Counted from the stretch's first letter, positions 8,917-17,881 are shown. The stretch: DNA of 64,000 nucleotides from JACMLD01 sp963705285 (GCA_963705285.1 OY970066.1:806001-870000), one strand, 5' to 3'. A program made the numbers and translations. Notes: generated from the sequence alone by a model not told the origin.

Positions 8917-8966
8917 ATCCCGCACAGCGGGATGAGAGAGAACCAGAGTTTCGGTTTTACCGAAAC
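8917..8966. other. Candidate transfer origin (oriT): two perfect inverted repeats
   Basis: The gap between the primase and MobC genes holds ATCCCGC-aca-GCGGGAT at 8917-8933 and GTTTCGGT-ttt-ACCGAAAC at 8948-8966, both perfect. In mobilizable elements oriT often lies just upstream of the relaxosome genes and carries inverted repeats beside the nick site. The position immediately upstream of mobC and the relaxase gene fits. The nick site cannot be read from sequence alone, and one of the hairpins could instead be a terminator for the primase gene, although no T-tract follows. Confidence 0.45.
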
Positions 8967-8984
8967 ATAGCTGGCTCCTGAAAT

Positions 8985-9923
8985 TCATAAACCCAATCCT
9001 CTGCGCTGACTTTGCTTTATTTGTAGTCTCTCCAATTTTACCAGCCATTCATTTAAATCTTTACAATGCTTATAGATATGGCTTCGGTCTTTGTATTTAT
9101 CTGACCATTGTGAAGCCAATGCCATCGTCTCCATTCCTCTCCTGTCCCCATCAAGAAATAAATGAATGCTGCGGTATTGTTCCATTGTTTGCCTTTGGTT
9201 TTCAAAAAAAGAAAGCGAGTTAAGAATCAAAAAATCAGACTGCATTCCTGTCAGTCCAGGAAGGTTTTGAGGTGAAGCTTTTTGTAGCGTTTGAAAAGAA
9301 AGAAAATCGAAAAATCCTTCGAAAACGGCAACACTATTTGATCCACCATTCCTGAATAAAACCGGTTCTTTTGGAGCGCTGCCTCCTTTAAAATGTTGGC
9401 TGCGTAATTCATATCCCCCTTGCTCATTTTTAAATCCAATAGCCAGTTGCTTTATTTTATACAACTCAAAGCAAACCTCACTGCAAAATTGGTTGGCAAT
9501 GGCAAGCGGAATTTTCCGTTGTTCCAGGTATTCCAACAGGCCCTGATTGGTAATTTTTTCGCTGCTGATAACCTGGATTTTCCCGGCCTGTTTCAGAAAC
9601 TGTTTCTGTTCGTGAATAAACGGCGGATGAAAAGAAAAGGGAATGGCTTGATGGTGCTGCAACTTTTCCAGAAATTCTTTCACGGAAGCATTATGGTACA
9701 GAATACCAAAATCTACTAGGTTGCCGCCTTTGCCGGTGCCATGATCATACCAGCAATTCGGTTTGCGATTCACCTTAAAAGAAGCCGTTCTTTCTTGCCT
9801 GAGCGGCGACAGGTACCAGTAATCATTACCGTGGATCTTTTGCGGGTGGTGACCGAGACTAAAAAGATAATCCACAAGGTCAATCTGATTGGCCTGCCTG
9901 CAAAGCATTGGTTCCGTTTTCAT
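8985..9923 (-). CDS. CHC2 zinc-finger/Toprim primase-like protein
   Basis: 312 residues. Residues ~12-75 match the DnaG-type CHC2 zinc-finger module (YWYLSPLRQERTASFKVNRK, then CWYDHGTGKGGNLVDF). Not all zinc ligands are conserved; the usual first Cys before SP is Leu, a variation I associate with element-borne primases. The C-terminal part is a Toprim domain with the catalytic Glu in FEGFFDFLS and the DxD in FLDGDRRG. Such proteins prime the complementary strand after transfer. The stop of the upstream HTH gene overlaps its start by 4 bases (9920-9923), so it lies in the mobilization operon between the HTH gene and mobC. Confidence 0.85.
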   Translation of the reverse strand: MKTEPMLCRQANQIDLVDYLFSLGHHPQKIHGNDYWYLSPLRQERTASFKVNRKPNCWYDHGTGKGGNLVDFGILYHNASVKEFLEKLQHHQAIPFSFHPPFIHEQKQFLKQAGKIQVISSEKITNQGLLEYLEQRKIPLAIANQFCSEVCFELYKIKQLAIGFKNEQGGYELRSQHFKGGSAPKEPVLFRNGGSNSVAVFEGFFDFLSFQTLQKASPQNLPGLTGMQSDFLILNSLSFFENQRQTMEQYRSIHLFLDGDRRGMETMALASQWSDKYKDRSHIYKHCKDLNEWLVKLERLQIKQSQRRGLGL

Positions 9924-10228
9924 GGCCGGCCGTTTAAAAAATTGACCTTGCTGGTATTGATAAGCTCTTCCACATCGTTCCAGTGAAAATACCGGCGGGA
10001 TTGAATTTTTACGGACTTCATTTTACCCTGCTTCAGCCATTCGTAGAGCGTGGGCTTGGAGACCTTGAAGATATCGCACACTTCAGTGGCTTTGAGAAGC
10101 GGCCTTTCGGTCTGGTTATCTACTGGCGGATGCTTCTTCCCTTCCGCCACCACTTCCACCACAATTGTTCTTAACTGTTCCCAAAAAGCATTGGGTTCCA
10201 TAGGAACCAGGATCTGCACATTGTTCAT
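9920..10228 (-). CDS. Excisionase-family helix-turn-helix protein
   Basis: 102 residues. Residues ~45-95 form an HTH_17/excisionase domain: LLKATEVCDIFKVSKPTLYEW, then LKQGKMKSVKIQSRRYFHW as the wing, then NDVEELI. The N-terminal 40 residues are a short helical lead. It overlaps the primase start by 4 bases and is therefore coupled to it. In comparable elements this gene sits upstream of the primase and regulates excision or replication. It resembles the protein at 6698-6985 in fold but not closely in sequence. Confidence 0.8.
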   Translation of the reverse strand: MNNVQILVPMEPNAFWEQLRTIVVEVVAEGKKHPPVDNQTERPLLKATEVCDIFKVSKPTLYEWLKQGKMKSVKIQSRRYFHWNDVEELINTSKVNFLNGRP

Positions 10229-10363
10229 ACTTCACAAGTTTTTAGGCTTGCAATATGGCATTAGCGGCACGGAAAATTCAGTTAAGTATAGATAAAGTAG
10301 TAAAAAAGATTCGGGAGTTGGCTGTTTTGGATAAATACACCTGTACCCCAGCCTGCATCAGGC

Positions 10364-11068
10364 TTATTGCAGTATTTTATTTTGTAGTTTTTCCAGCCGC
10401 TGAATAGCCCCGACTTCAGAAAGTTGCCGGAAATGTTCCTTCGCGGTTTCAAAGTCATCTATGATTTCGGTTCTTTTACGGACGCTTTTGCGGTTCCAGT
10501 CACCTTGCAAAATAAGTTGAAGGGCCGGACTGATACTTTTCACGGAGACGCCATATTGCCGGGCCAATAATTGCGCACTCGCGGTATTGATCAATGGCTT
10601 TTCCAGGCCCGCCATTTCAGTTAAAACATGGTGGATGAGTATCAGGCTTACCACGGAATACTGTTGCTTTTTACACTCCTGGATGCCTTCCAGCTGGCTG
10701 CCTTTGTAGACTTCCACGCAGGTGTCCAGGTGAGGTAGAAATTCGCTTTGGTAAAAAGGTAAGTAAAGGCTGAAAAATAAAACGAAGGATGACAGCAACC
10801 CCGCAGGAGCTAATCCATTTACTAAAACAGCTATCGGTGGTTTACTAAACAGCAATACCAGGACGGCCGCTGGGATTAGTAATTTGAAGTAATTATTCAG
10901 GAGGATGTCAAACCAAAAATTGACAATTAATTTTCGGCGGGTGCTTTGAACGCTCCAACCAGGAATGGAAGAACGAAACCGCTCATGCAGTTGTTTAAAA
11001 TCATCTTGCATCGAGAGTTGGGAGCAGGGCAGATCGGGTAAAAGCTTGCTGAATCTCATAACACACAT
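10364..11068 (-). CDS. Two-helix membrane protein of the mobilization module
   Basis: 234 residues. Two adjacent transmembrane helices lie at about residues 60-77 (NYFKLLIPAAVLVLLF) and 84-105 (LAPAGLLSSFVLFFSLYLPF). The cytoplasmic N-terminus is about 55 residues and the soluble C-terminal half is helical (~110-234). No enzyme motif is seen. It is the most upstream minus-strand gene of the module, 135 bases before the HTH gene, and similar membrane proteins accompany relaxase/primase cassettes in Bacteroidota from memory. The role is unknown; a link to the mating apparatus of a helper element is a guess. Confidence 0.55.
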   Translation of the reverse strand: MCVMRFSKLLPDLPCSQLSMQDDFKQLHERFRSSIPGWSVQSTRRKLIVNFWFDILLNNYFKLLIPAAVLVLLFSKPPIAVLVNGLAPAGLLSSFVLFFSLYLPFYQSEFLPHLDTCVEVYKGSQLEGIQECKKQQYSVVSLILIHHVLTEMAGLEKPLINTASAQLLARQYGVSVKSISPALQLILQGDWNRKSVRKRTEIIDDFETAKEHFRQLSEVGAIQRLEKLQNKILQ

Positions 11069-11188
11069 TTTTCAATTTCACAATTTCAAGTCTCATCTCT
11101 AAGCTACGACATTTTTTAAAAACGGAACCCGCTCTGTTAAAAACACCCCATATTAGGTCTGTGCAATATTCCTTTTATTTTATTCCTT

Positions 11189-11434
11189 TACTTTTGGATA
11201 TTGTTGATTCAATCAAATCGTGTAGACCACAATATTGTAACCAGTGAGGGATATTATCTTTTGCTGATGAAGGGGTTTTGTGATGGAAAATTTGTCAATA
11301 TTTTAATCGAAATGCTGACAAATGGACATGAAAATAGTGGCCATATTAGAAGCATTATGGCGAACTCAAAACCTGCGACTATCTTTTTGCCACTTGATTA
11401 CCTGGCCGTGGGAACTGCCTGCGATTTCCTCTAA
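11189..11434 (+). other. Leader region of the first island gene: promoter element and possible small ORF
   Basis: This lies in the 384-base gap between the mobilization module and the 580-residue nuclease gene. TACTTTTG at 11189-11196 matches the Bacteroidota -7 consensus TAnnTTTG; no good -33 TTTG is seen. A plus-strand frame runs on to 11434, 18 bases short of the GTG of the next gene. If used, its most sensible start is ATG 11267 (55 codons). It has no recognised motif and could simply be a long 5' leader. The rest of the gap shows nothing definite. Confidence 0.3.
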
Positions 11435-11452
11435 ATAAGCTAAGTTTATTGC

Positions 11453-13195
11453 GTGACAACCAAAAAACCAAAAGGCGAAGAGAAATCTGCATTGGATATT
11501 CATACGGGTCGCCTCAAAGCTATTTGCGAAAAATATGAAACCAATGAGTTTGTAACTTTTATTGCTGGTCTTATCCTGCACATCGGTGAGCGGCATGAAA
11601 GCCCTTATTTGAAAAACTTGCATTCCCCCATGCGGCAACTGTTTTACCTGGCGCAGTTGAACCTGGAGAAAACATCCGATGAAAAGAAAATAGGTATATC
11701 AAATAACGAGTGGGATGAGATCGCCCAGTTGCTAAGTGATATAGAAACAGATTATTGTAGGCTGCTGGGTTTTCCAAAATCGGGCGAAGAATTGAAAGAG
11801 GATGTCGAAAAGATTAGCGTGATGATGCCGACCTATTTCAACTATTTTTTCAATGGGCCATTGTCTTATACAGAGCAGGAGATCGAAAAGATAGAACAAG
11901 TGCTTAAACCCCATGAACCAGCCATCATCAAAAAGTTCGGTTTCAGCCTCGCGGAATTTATCCGGTTTTATGATCTGATGAATGACCGGATTAATATAAA
12001 TCTCAATAAAACATTTGAGCTCCCGAAACGATGGACTGAATTCACAAAAGCCTGTATCGCCAAAGGCCTTGACGATCCTAAAGACTGGATAAATGAATCC
12101 CCGGAGGAAATGAAAGCCATGCTTGACTGGATGAAAAATCCGGGCAGCATACTTATTGTTAATCCTGATAACATAGAAAATGCTACTTTGCCAAAGGGAA
12201 AGATCAAATTGTTGCTCGATTATTTTTCGTGTGAAAAGGTTCCTAAAGCGGAGCCCAGCTTTTATACTGAACCAAACCCTTTGTTGCAGCGGCCTGTCGT
12301 GAAACTTGGTGAAAATAATTACCTGATATTTTTCATCAAGCAATTACTGCATGCAGGTTACCAGTTGCTGTTGAATGATTGGATTTCAGTTCAGCCTGTA
12401 AAGGCTTATGCAGCGCGGGACAATTTTGCCGAACAAAAAGTGCTGGATATTTTCCGACAGTTTTTTGGGAAGGAGGCTTTCTATTATGAAAACTACAGCA
12501 TTGATAACAATCTATCGGAACAGGATATCCTGATACTAAGTAAAAGGCTAGCGATCATCGTTGAAGTAAAAGCAGCTGGCGTGAGGGCTCCTTTGCGCGA
12601 TCCGGTGAGGGGTTTTGATAAAATAAAAAGCGATTTTGAAAAGACCATACAGTTGGCTTATGATCAGACTTACCGGGTGAAGCACCGATTCCTGCGCAAG
12701 GAAAAAATGACGGTTGTCAATCGCCGTGGTAAGCTACTGTATGAATTGCAGGCCTCAAAGTACGAACATGTTTTTTCTGTGGTTGTTACCCTTGATCGTT
12801 TCGGGCAGATACAATGTGATCTGTCTTACCTGCTGGACATTGCTGATGATGATGCTTATCCCTGGGCAGTCAACATGGATGAACTGGAAGCCTTTCTGTT
12901 GGTATTGGGCAAGCAAACAAATAAAATTCAACACCTGATCCGGTTTTTAACGCACCGTGAACATTTCCATGGCCATTTGATCTGTGGTGATGAACTGGAG
13001 CTGTGTGGCTTGTACCTGAAAAGTGACAAAGAATTTATCGGCGCAGGAATCCAGGAAGAAATAATAGTAACATACCCCGATTTAACCACACCAATCGAAC
13101 GGGCCTATGCCAATGGCATGGGTTTTAAAAATGAACGTTTCCTCCAAGAGAAAAAAGATCCTGGTACTGCATTTCTGTTTGACAAAAAGTATTAA
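11453..13195 (+). CDS. Large protein with predicted PD-(D/E)xK nuclease domain, 580 aa
   Basis: The frame opens with GTG 11453; a stop at 11441 blocks any earlier start and the next ATG would delete ~60 residues. The N-terminal ~300 residues are helical with no recognised domain. Residues ~324-410 fit a PD-(D/E)xK nuclease core: a helix with Glu327 (FAEQKVLDIFRQFFG), Asp358 in SEQDILIL, and Glu371-x-Lys373 in IIVEVKA, then a helix with KTIQLAYDQTYR. The C-terminal part is beta-rich and unknown. It is followed convergently by the membrane/SH3 gene. Nuclease fold is a motif-based call; the family was not recognised. The gene lies in a dense run of nuclease-like genes beside a mobilization module, which suggests defence, but that is inference. 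Confidence 0.62.
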   Translation: MTTKKPKGEEKSALDIHTGRLKAICEKYETNEFVTFIAGLILHIGERHESPYLKNLHSPMRQLFYLAQLNLEKTSDEKKIGISNNEWDEIAQLLSDIETDYCRLLGFPKSGEELKEDVEKISVMMPTYFNYFFNGPLSYTEQEIEKIEQVLKPHEPAIIKKFGFSLAEFIRFYDLMNDRININLNKTFELPKRWTEFTKACIAKGLDDPKDWINESPEEMKAMLDWMKNPGSILIVNPDNIENATLPKGKIKLLLDYFSCEKVPKAEPSFYTEPNPLLQRPVVKLGENNYLIFFIKQLLHAGYQLLLNDWISVQPVKAYAARDNFAEQKVLDIFRQFFGKEAFYYENYSIDNNLSEQDILILSKRLAIIVEVKAAGVRAPLRDPVRGFDKIKSDFEKTIQLAYDQTYRVKHRFLRKEKMTVVNRRGKLLYELQASKYEHVFSVVVTLDRFGQIQCDLSYLLDIADDDAYPWAVNMDELEAFLLVLGKQTNKIQHLIRFLTHREHFHGHLICGDELELCGLYLKSDKEFIGAGIQEEIIVTYPDLTTPIERAYANGMGFKNERFLQEKKDPGTAFLFDKKY

Positions 13196-13218
13196 AAAAT
13201 AGCATGAGTGATTGACTG

Positions 13219-14178
13219 CTACTTTGTTTTTGACAAATCCTCTTTGCGTACCCATCCACTTACCGGGTATCCATCTTTTTGATCCTTGCATACAATATAG
13301 GCCCAACCGGCACTTGAGTTAGTGACGTACACGATTGTTTGCTTTTGAAGTTTGCCCAGTCTTCCGGCTGAAAACTGTGGCAATTCCCGGAGAAAGGTAT
13401 TGCGGTTCAACAATCTTTTGATGCTGTCCGCATGTTCTATCTTTTGCACTTCATTCAGCAGATCCTGCTGAAATTGCACGAGATCCTGTTGACTTATTCC
13501 TTCGGTAGCATCCACCGGCGGATGATAGGCATAATAAATGGTGAACAGAATCGACAAAACACTTAAGAGGCTGCCAATCCAAAATTCTCTGCTGAATCCA
13601 AGCATTTTTTTTGTTGCGAACTGTTCCTTTATGTGTAAAACAATTTCTTGTTTGACTTTTTCAAGGTCTTTTTTTGTTACCTGTTTATTTTCCTGGATTG
13701 ATGAAACCAAACTGCTGGCCTTTGCAGCAATATCTTGTGCTCCGGTAATGTCTTCAGTCCTTCCTAAAAGAATGCCTGCATTGGCGATGGCATTGATATT
13801 GGATTGGAAAGCCAGCATGGTTTGTTGCACCTGTTTGGCAAGGGGGATGTCAAATGCAGCCGTAATGGATACCAATTTAAGCGTGAGTGCTTCGTTGATG
13901 CTGGCAATGGATTGTGCCAACGATTTTGTTTCAGGATTCAAAATATGATGAAAATTCAAAACCGGTTGCTGAAACAAAAGGCTTTCGCCTAAAATTTTGG
14001 TTGCTAGTTTTGCTTGTTCTGATAATGCAATAGCTGGCTCAAACACGCTCCTGCTAAGCGCGATTTGATCCTGCCATTTCATTGCATTTGCCAGCGAAGC
14101 GCCAATGCCGGACCACTGTTTTTGCATTTCTGCCATTTTCATGGCTAGTTCCAGGCCTGGTGATAATTTGAATTCCAT
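13219..14178 (-). CDS. Membrane-anchored protein with C-terminal SH3-like domain
   Basis: 319 residues from ATG 14178, which has AAGAAG upstream; the frame is open further to 14352 but that part overlaps the divergent gene and lacks family-like character. Residues 1-190 are helical and presumably cytoplasmic. One transmembrane helix spans about 199-218 (FWIGSLLSVLSILFTIYYAY). A coiled segment follows (229-265), then a bacterial SH3-like barrel (~268-315, with TIVYVTNSSAGWAYIVC and GWVRKEDL). It lies between and opposite in strand to two large nuclease-like genes: 23 bases from the stop of the 580-residue gene and about 145 bases from the start of the other. Its role is unknown; membrane tethering or effector function is possible. 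Confidence 0.6.
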   Translation of the reverse strand: MEFKLSPGLELAMKMAEMQKQWSGIGASLANAMKWQDQIALSRSVFEPAIALSEQAKLATKILGESLLFQQPVLNFHHILNPETKSLAQSIASINEALTLKLVSITAAFDIPLAKQVQQTMLAFQSNINAIANAGILLGRTEDITGAQDIAAKASSLVSSIQENKQVTKKDLEKVKQEIVLHIKEQFATKKMLGFSREFWIGSLLSVLSILFTIYYAYHPPVDATEGISQQDLVQFQQDLLNEVQKIEHADSIKRLLNRNTFLRELPQFSAGRLGKLQKQTIVYVTNSSAGWAYIVCKDQKDGYPVSGWVRKEDLSKTK

Positions 14179-14288
14179 AGTTTTTCTTCTTGAAGAGGTG
14201 AAATTAGGAAAGAAAGCAAATAAGAATAAAAGATAAGCTATGGGAAACCCTGGTAAATCATCACAAATGCCTGCCGGCACAAAATGGC

Positions 14289-14296
14289 TAATTTTG
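14289..14296 (+). promoter_or_regulatory. Candidate -7 element (TAATTTTG) for the 775-aa nuclease-like gene
   Basis: TAATTTTG matches TAnnTTTG and lies 27 bases before ATG 14324. It favours that start over ATG 14240, which lies upstream of this element. No TTTG is seen at the usual -33 distance, so support is partial. Confidence 0.35.
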
Positions 14297-14323
14297 CCCA
14301 TTCTTAAAGCATTGTCAAACAAC

Positions 14324-16651
14324 ATGTCATCCGCTGTTAAAACATATGTCAAGACGCTTCCCCGGCATTACCGGCTGCTCATTTTCGTGGACAGCAGGAT
14401 AAGTGAAAAAGCATTGAGAAATGTATTGCAAGCTAACCTGCTTAATTGGGGCGGCAGGTACAACCCGGTCATTCCGGTATATGATAATACTATTAGTCCC
14501 GCATGGCTGGAAGTGATACGGCATTTTGATCCTGATTTCATTTATCACAGTAAAAACGTTGATCCGACTGTTATACAAAAGCTGGAATTTTTTCACCCGA
14601 CGGAATACATTGAAATGAATGACGCGGCAACGAATATTTCTTTTCCAGGGGTTTACATCAATCATTTGTTACACGAAGAAGTGTATAATAATTTTTATCA
14701 TCAGCGTCTCGCTATCCTCCAGCATACGGGTGCCTTCAATATGCCGTTGATTGCAAGGGATTTTTACCGGCTTAACCTGGGTTTTATGCCGCTGTATGCG
14801 GAAGATAAAAAGTGGCTCAACCGGTTTATGCCGGTAGCAGTAGATGAAAAGAATTCAGCTGATATCAATCAACTCATTCATGATCACAAGCCTTATTTTA
14901 AATCCTTGCTATCGGCTTTGCATGTTGACAGTGTTTGCCTGCTGCCGGATGATCATTACAGGGCAAGAGAGTTCCAATGGATAGTCTATGAACCGGCCAA
15001 TTATTTTGATGACCTGATCTATTTTTGGAACCGGCAATTGTTTTTTGAACCCTCGAATAAATTGTGGCAGGTGATTTCCACTAAAGCGGAGATCACTAAT
15101 CTGATTGCTGACAAATGGTTTGCGGGCCTGTGCAGTCAGCTCTGGCACAACCATAAAATAAATATTGTATCGCGGAGCCTACCGGTTGCCGAGTTTTCTG
15201 CTATTGCCACCAGCGCGCACGAAAATTGTAAACATATCCAGTTCCCTGTCATGGATATTGGCATTTTTCCGCTGGAAAAATTTCGGGCAAAGAGGTTAGA
15301 AAGCAGCTTCTTTACATGGACCAATAATCTTGTATTGGACGAAAAAGATTTTTTGCGCCTGCCTGTGCTGGCCTTTGAGAACGGTGAGCGAATAGTAAAT
15401 GCTGAGCATTGTGTCGACCTGGTATTAGAAAGGGATACCAATGACGACCAAAAAGAAATTCAATTTCCATATCATGCGGTGCTCCATTATCTTGTATATA
15501 AGGGAAAGTCACGGATAAACAAGAGACACCGTGTCACTATTTTCCCGGAGAGGAATAAACAAGGAATCGAGATTGAAATCCCGGATGACAGCAGTATCAT
15601 CCTCTCAGTATTACAACACAGAACGCAATTGCGTGAGCTGATTCATTTGCCGGTGAAGTACCTGGCGCACAGCAGCGATGGTCAGCAACTGTCCGCTTTT
15701 TTCAATCTGATGGATCGCAACTGGCATTACGTTAAAGAATTTATCTGGAACAAATTCTGGCTGCAGGTGTTCCGGTTTGACAGCGAACTAAAGGATAGTG
15801 CCATCAAAAAAGGAAGGGGTATTTTCAGTCAAAAGGATCTGGAAAATGAGGTGGCAGGACTGTTTGAAAAATACAGGACAGATATTGATAGTAACCTGCG
15901 ACAGGATGAGGGCCTGGTAGTGGACGAAGAGCTGGTGAACAACCTGATTGAACGGGATAAACAAGAAGTGTTTGTTTACCATATCAATGAAGATCTGGAA
16001 TTCCTCATCAAAAGAGGCGGACTTTTCCTGGGCATGAAAGTGAAATGTAAGCGGTGTGGTTCCAATAAATGGTATTCGCTCACCGAACTTCGTGATAGGT
16101 TCAACTGCAAGGGCTGTGGAAGTGAAATCATTCCTGGTATAAAGAGCAAAATATACTACCGGCTGAGTGACATCATCATTAATAATTTACTGAATGATTC
16201 GACCAGGGAAAGCAAAGCTTTCCACGGCAATTATGTCGTGATGAAAACCCTGCTGCACCTGAAAGCAGCGGCTGATGCCAGGGAAAGTTTTGCGTGGTGC
16301 CCGCAGTTAGAGTATATGACCAACGATGACCAGTCTAGTGATATTGATATCCTGGCCATTCAAAACGGCCGGCTGGTGATTGGAGAAGCAAAACCCAAGC
16401 CGTCCGATTTTTCCAGAACAGTGAAGGACAATATTGTCTGGATGGCAAATCATTTACTGCCCGACAAAATCATACTGGCCTGTAACGCCGGTGGAAAAGA
16501 AACCACTAGCAGGATGGAGGCCCTTGCCCAGGAAATACATGGGCGCATTACCCAGCCCCATTGCGAAGTAATCACGTATGTCGCCAGTCCGCCTTGGTAC
16601 CAGTATACCGGCGTCTTCTATGGATTGCCCAATGAAAGGGAAGAAGCATGA
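14324..16651 (+). CDS. Zinc-ribbon and PD-(D/E)xK nuclease-like protein, 775 aa
   Basis: ATG 14324 (MSSAVKTYVK) is preferred; an earlier ATG at 14240 would add 28 residues. The N-terminus is alpha/beta, with a strand (YRLLIFVDS), a WGGRYNPVIPV segment and an HFDPDFIY segment, giving a Rossmann-like start. A long middle region is unrecognised. A four-Cys zinc ribbon has Cys575, 578, 595 and 598 (CKRCGS and CKGCGS). It is followed by a PD-(D/E)xK core with Asp675 in SSDIDILAI and Glu688-x-Lys690 in LVIGEAKPK, the usual strand-turn-strand spacing. A zinc ribbon directly before such a nuclease suggests DNA binding and cleavage. The head-to-head neighbour encodes the membrane/SH3 protein. I do not recognise the whole-protein family. 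Confidence 0.62.
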   Translation: MSSAVKTYVKTLPRHYRLLIFVDSRISEKALRNVLQANLLNWGGRYNPVIPVYDNTISPAWLEVIRHFDPDFIYHSKNVDPTVIQKLEFFHPTEYIEMNDAATNISFPGVYINHLLHEEVYNNFYHQRLAILQHTGAFNMPLIARDFYRLNLGFMPLYAEDKKWLNRFMPVAVDEKNSADINQLIHDHKPYFKSLLSALHVDSVCLLPDDHYRAREFQWIVYEPANYFDDLIYFWNRQLFFEPSNKLWQVISTKAEITNLIADKWFAGLCSQLWHNHKINIVSRSLPVAEFSAIATSAHENCKHIQFPVMDIGIFPLEKFRAKRLESSFFTWTNNLVLDEKDFLRLPVLAFENGERIVNAEHCVDLVLERDTNDDQKEIQFPYHAVLHYLVYKGKSRINKRHRVTIFPERNKQGIEIEIPDDSSIILSVLQHRTQLRELIHLPVKYLAHSSDGQQLSAFFNLMDRNWHYVKEFIWNKFWLQVFRFDSELKDSAIKKGRGIFSQKDLENEVAGLFEKYRTDIDSNLRQDEGLVVDEELVNNLIERDKQEVFVYHINEDLEFLIKRGGLFLGMKVKCKRCGSNKWYSLTELRDRFNCKGCGSEIIPGIKSKIYYRLSDIIINNLLNDSTRESKAFHGNYVVMKTLLHLKAAADARESFAWCPQLEYMTNDDQSSDIDILAIQNGRLVIGEAKPKPSDFSRTVKDNIVWMANHLLPDKIILACNAGGKETTSRMEALAQEIHGRITQPHCEVITYVASPPWYQYTGVFYGLPNEREEA

Positions 16652-16841
16652 CCAGGAAGATTAAAATGAATGCTGCATTTGATCTTTTGATTAATTCAGC
16701 GCAAGATTTCTACTGAGGCTGCACCGTCTTTACAAATTTTTGTAGCTTTAGGATGCCTGGTACTAAAGGCAAGCATCTAAATGAGCACAGAAATACAAGG
16801 TTTGTATAGTCCATTTACTGTATTCTGCATTCCCTCAACTA

Positions 16842-17555
16842 TTACAAAACCTGAAAGTCAACAATAAGGCTACAAATCTTCCCTTCGGCATTGAGTCCCC
16901 AATAGCAAGGATACACACCATCGCCATAACCCGAATGAAACATAATTACATTTAAGTCTGGTCTGTTAGGTAAATAAAAGTTTAACCAGTCTCCGATATC
17001 TTGCGGGTCATTCTGGTCAATTGCATTTTTCTTAAATTCCGCTGCAAAGAAGTCATCATAGATATTTGCTTCCGGATTTCTTTGCATAAAGTCTGTGTAA
17101 AACTCATTATACAATTGTTGTGTTTCTGCGTCGCAAAAACAACCAAGCCCTGCATCAACCGGAAAGCCAATAAAATCGTCGTCTTCAGTTAATTCTTTTA
17201 TGTCCTGGTGTTCGGTTACCGCCATTTCCCATTTTATCGCTCTGTCTCTAGAAAACTCCAACTTTACAACAGCATAACGGTCGCCGGATTTCTCTGTCTT
17301 TGCAATAGATGCAATTACGGAATAGTTGCCAGGTTGTACCGTTTTTGTAAAAGCGGAAGTGTCATACAAACAAACCAAAGGGTCGCAAGCAATTATTTGT
17401 CCCGTGGATAAATGTAGTTTACCCAAATAAAGAAATTCAAGTGGTGTATTGTCAACAGTCTTGTTGTCAAAAAATTGGTTGTAGTCAATCAAAGAAAGTT
17501 TAACTGGATTTAAGTCTTTCTCTTTGTTGCCAAAAAGTCTTTTGAATATTCCCAT
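16842..17555 (-). CDS. DUF4241 domain protein
   Basis: 237 residues. It matches the DUF4241 layout: an early strand pair with GKLHLSTGQIIACDPLVCL (about 45-63), then PGNYSVIASIA, then VVKLEFSRDRAIKWEMA. The characteristic FPVDAGLGCFCD follows (~132-143), and the last third ends with WGLNAEGKICSLIVDF. The beta-rich C-terminal segment includes MFHSGYGDGVYPCYWG. The domain has no established biochemistry that I know of. It lies alone on the minus strand between the 775-residue nuclease-like gene and the CoiA-like gene, within the island. The basic N-terminus (FKRLFGNKEK) is common in these proteins. Confidence 0.75.
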   Translation of the reverse strand: MGIFKRLFGNKEKDLNPVKLSLIDYNQFFDNKTVDNTPLEFLYLGKLHLSTGQIIACDPLVCLYDTSAFTKTVQPGNYSVIASIAKTEKSGDRYAVVKLEFSRDRAIKWEMAVTEHQDIKELTEDDDFIGFPVDAGLGCFCDAETQQLYNEFYTDFMQRNPEANIYDDFFAAEFKKNAIDQNDPQDIGDWLNFYLPNRPDLNVIMFHSGYGDGVYPCYWGLNAEGKICSLIVDFQVL

Positions 17556-17881
17556 AAGAGTTTAACTAACGCGAATTGTAGTTTGAACGAATGTAATTGT
17601 TTTCCGGCAAAAGATATTGGATATGATTTTCATCTTTAAGCAAATATCCATTTGGAAATATTAGGTATTTGGCAACCCTCTGTTGGAAGGGGTGGCCCCA
17701 GGCCGGCTTTGCGACGTATGTCTAAAGTGTTGCCAATAGTGTTTCAGTACAAGGGAGTGGCGCAACGATGCAAACATAAAATGATGATGCCAAGGCCCTG
17801 TATCAGTAGCTGCTATACGTGTAGCCCCCTGTTACGATTTCTTGTAACAGATAGCATCTTATGATGTGGAATTACATACCT
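17556..17881. other. Intergenic region, one small hairpin
   Basis: No supported gene. A short hairpin (CTGTTAC at 17829-17835, GTAACAG at 17844-17850) lies just beyond the stop of the CoiA-like gene and could be part of its transcription end, but no T-tract follows in that direction. Nothing else was seen. Confidence 0.3.

Noticed and set aside
13219..14352. Longer N-terminus for the membrane/SH3 protein
   Set aside because: The extra 58 codons overlap the divergent nuclease gene and lack the compositional quality of the rest; ATG 14178 has a ribosome site.
17652..17864. 70-codon frame between the DUF4241 and CoiA-like genes
   Set aside because: No ribosome site, biased composition, and no neighbouring partner; not supported as a gene.
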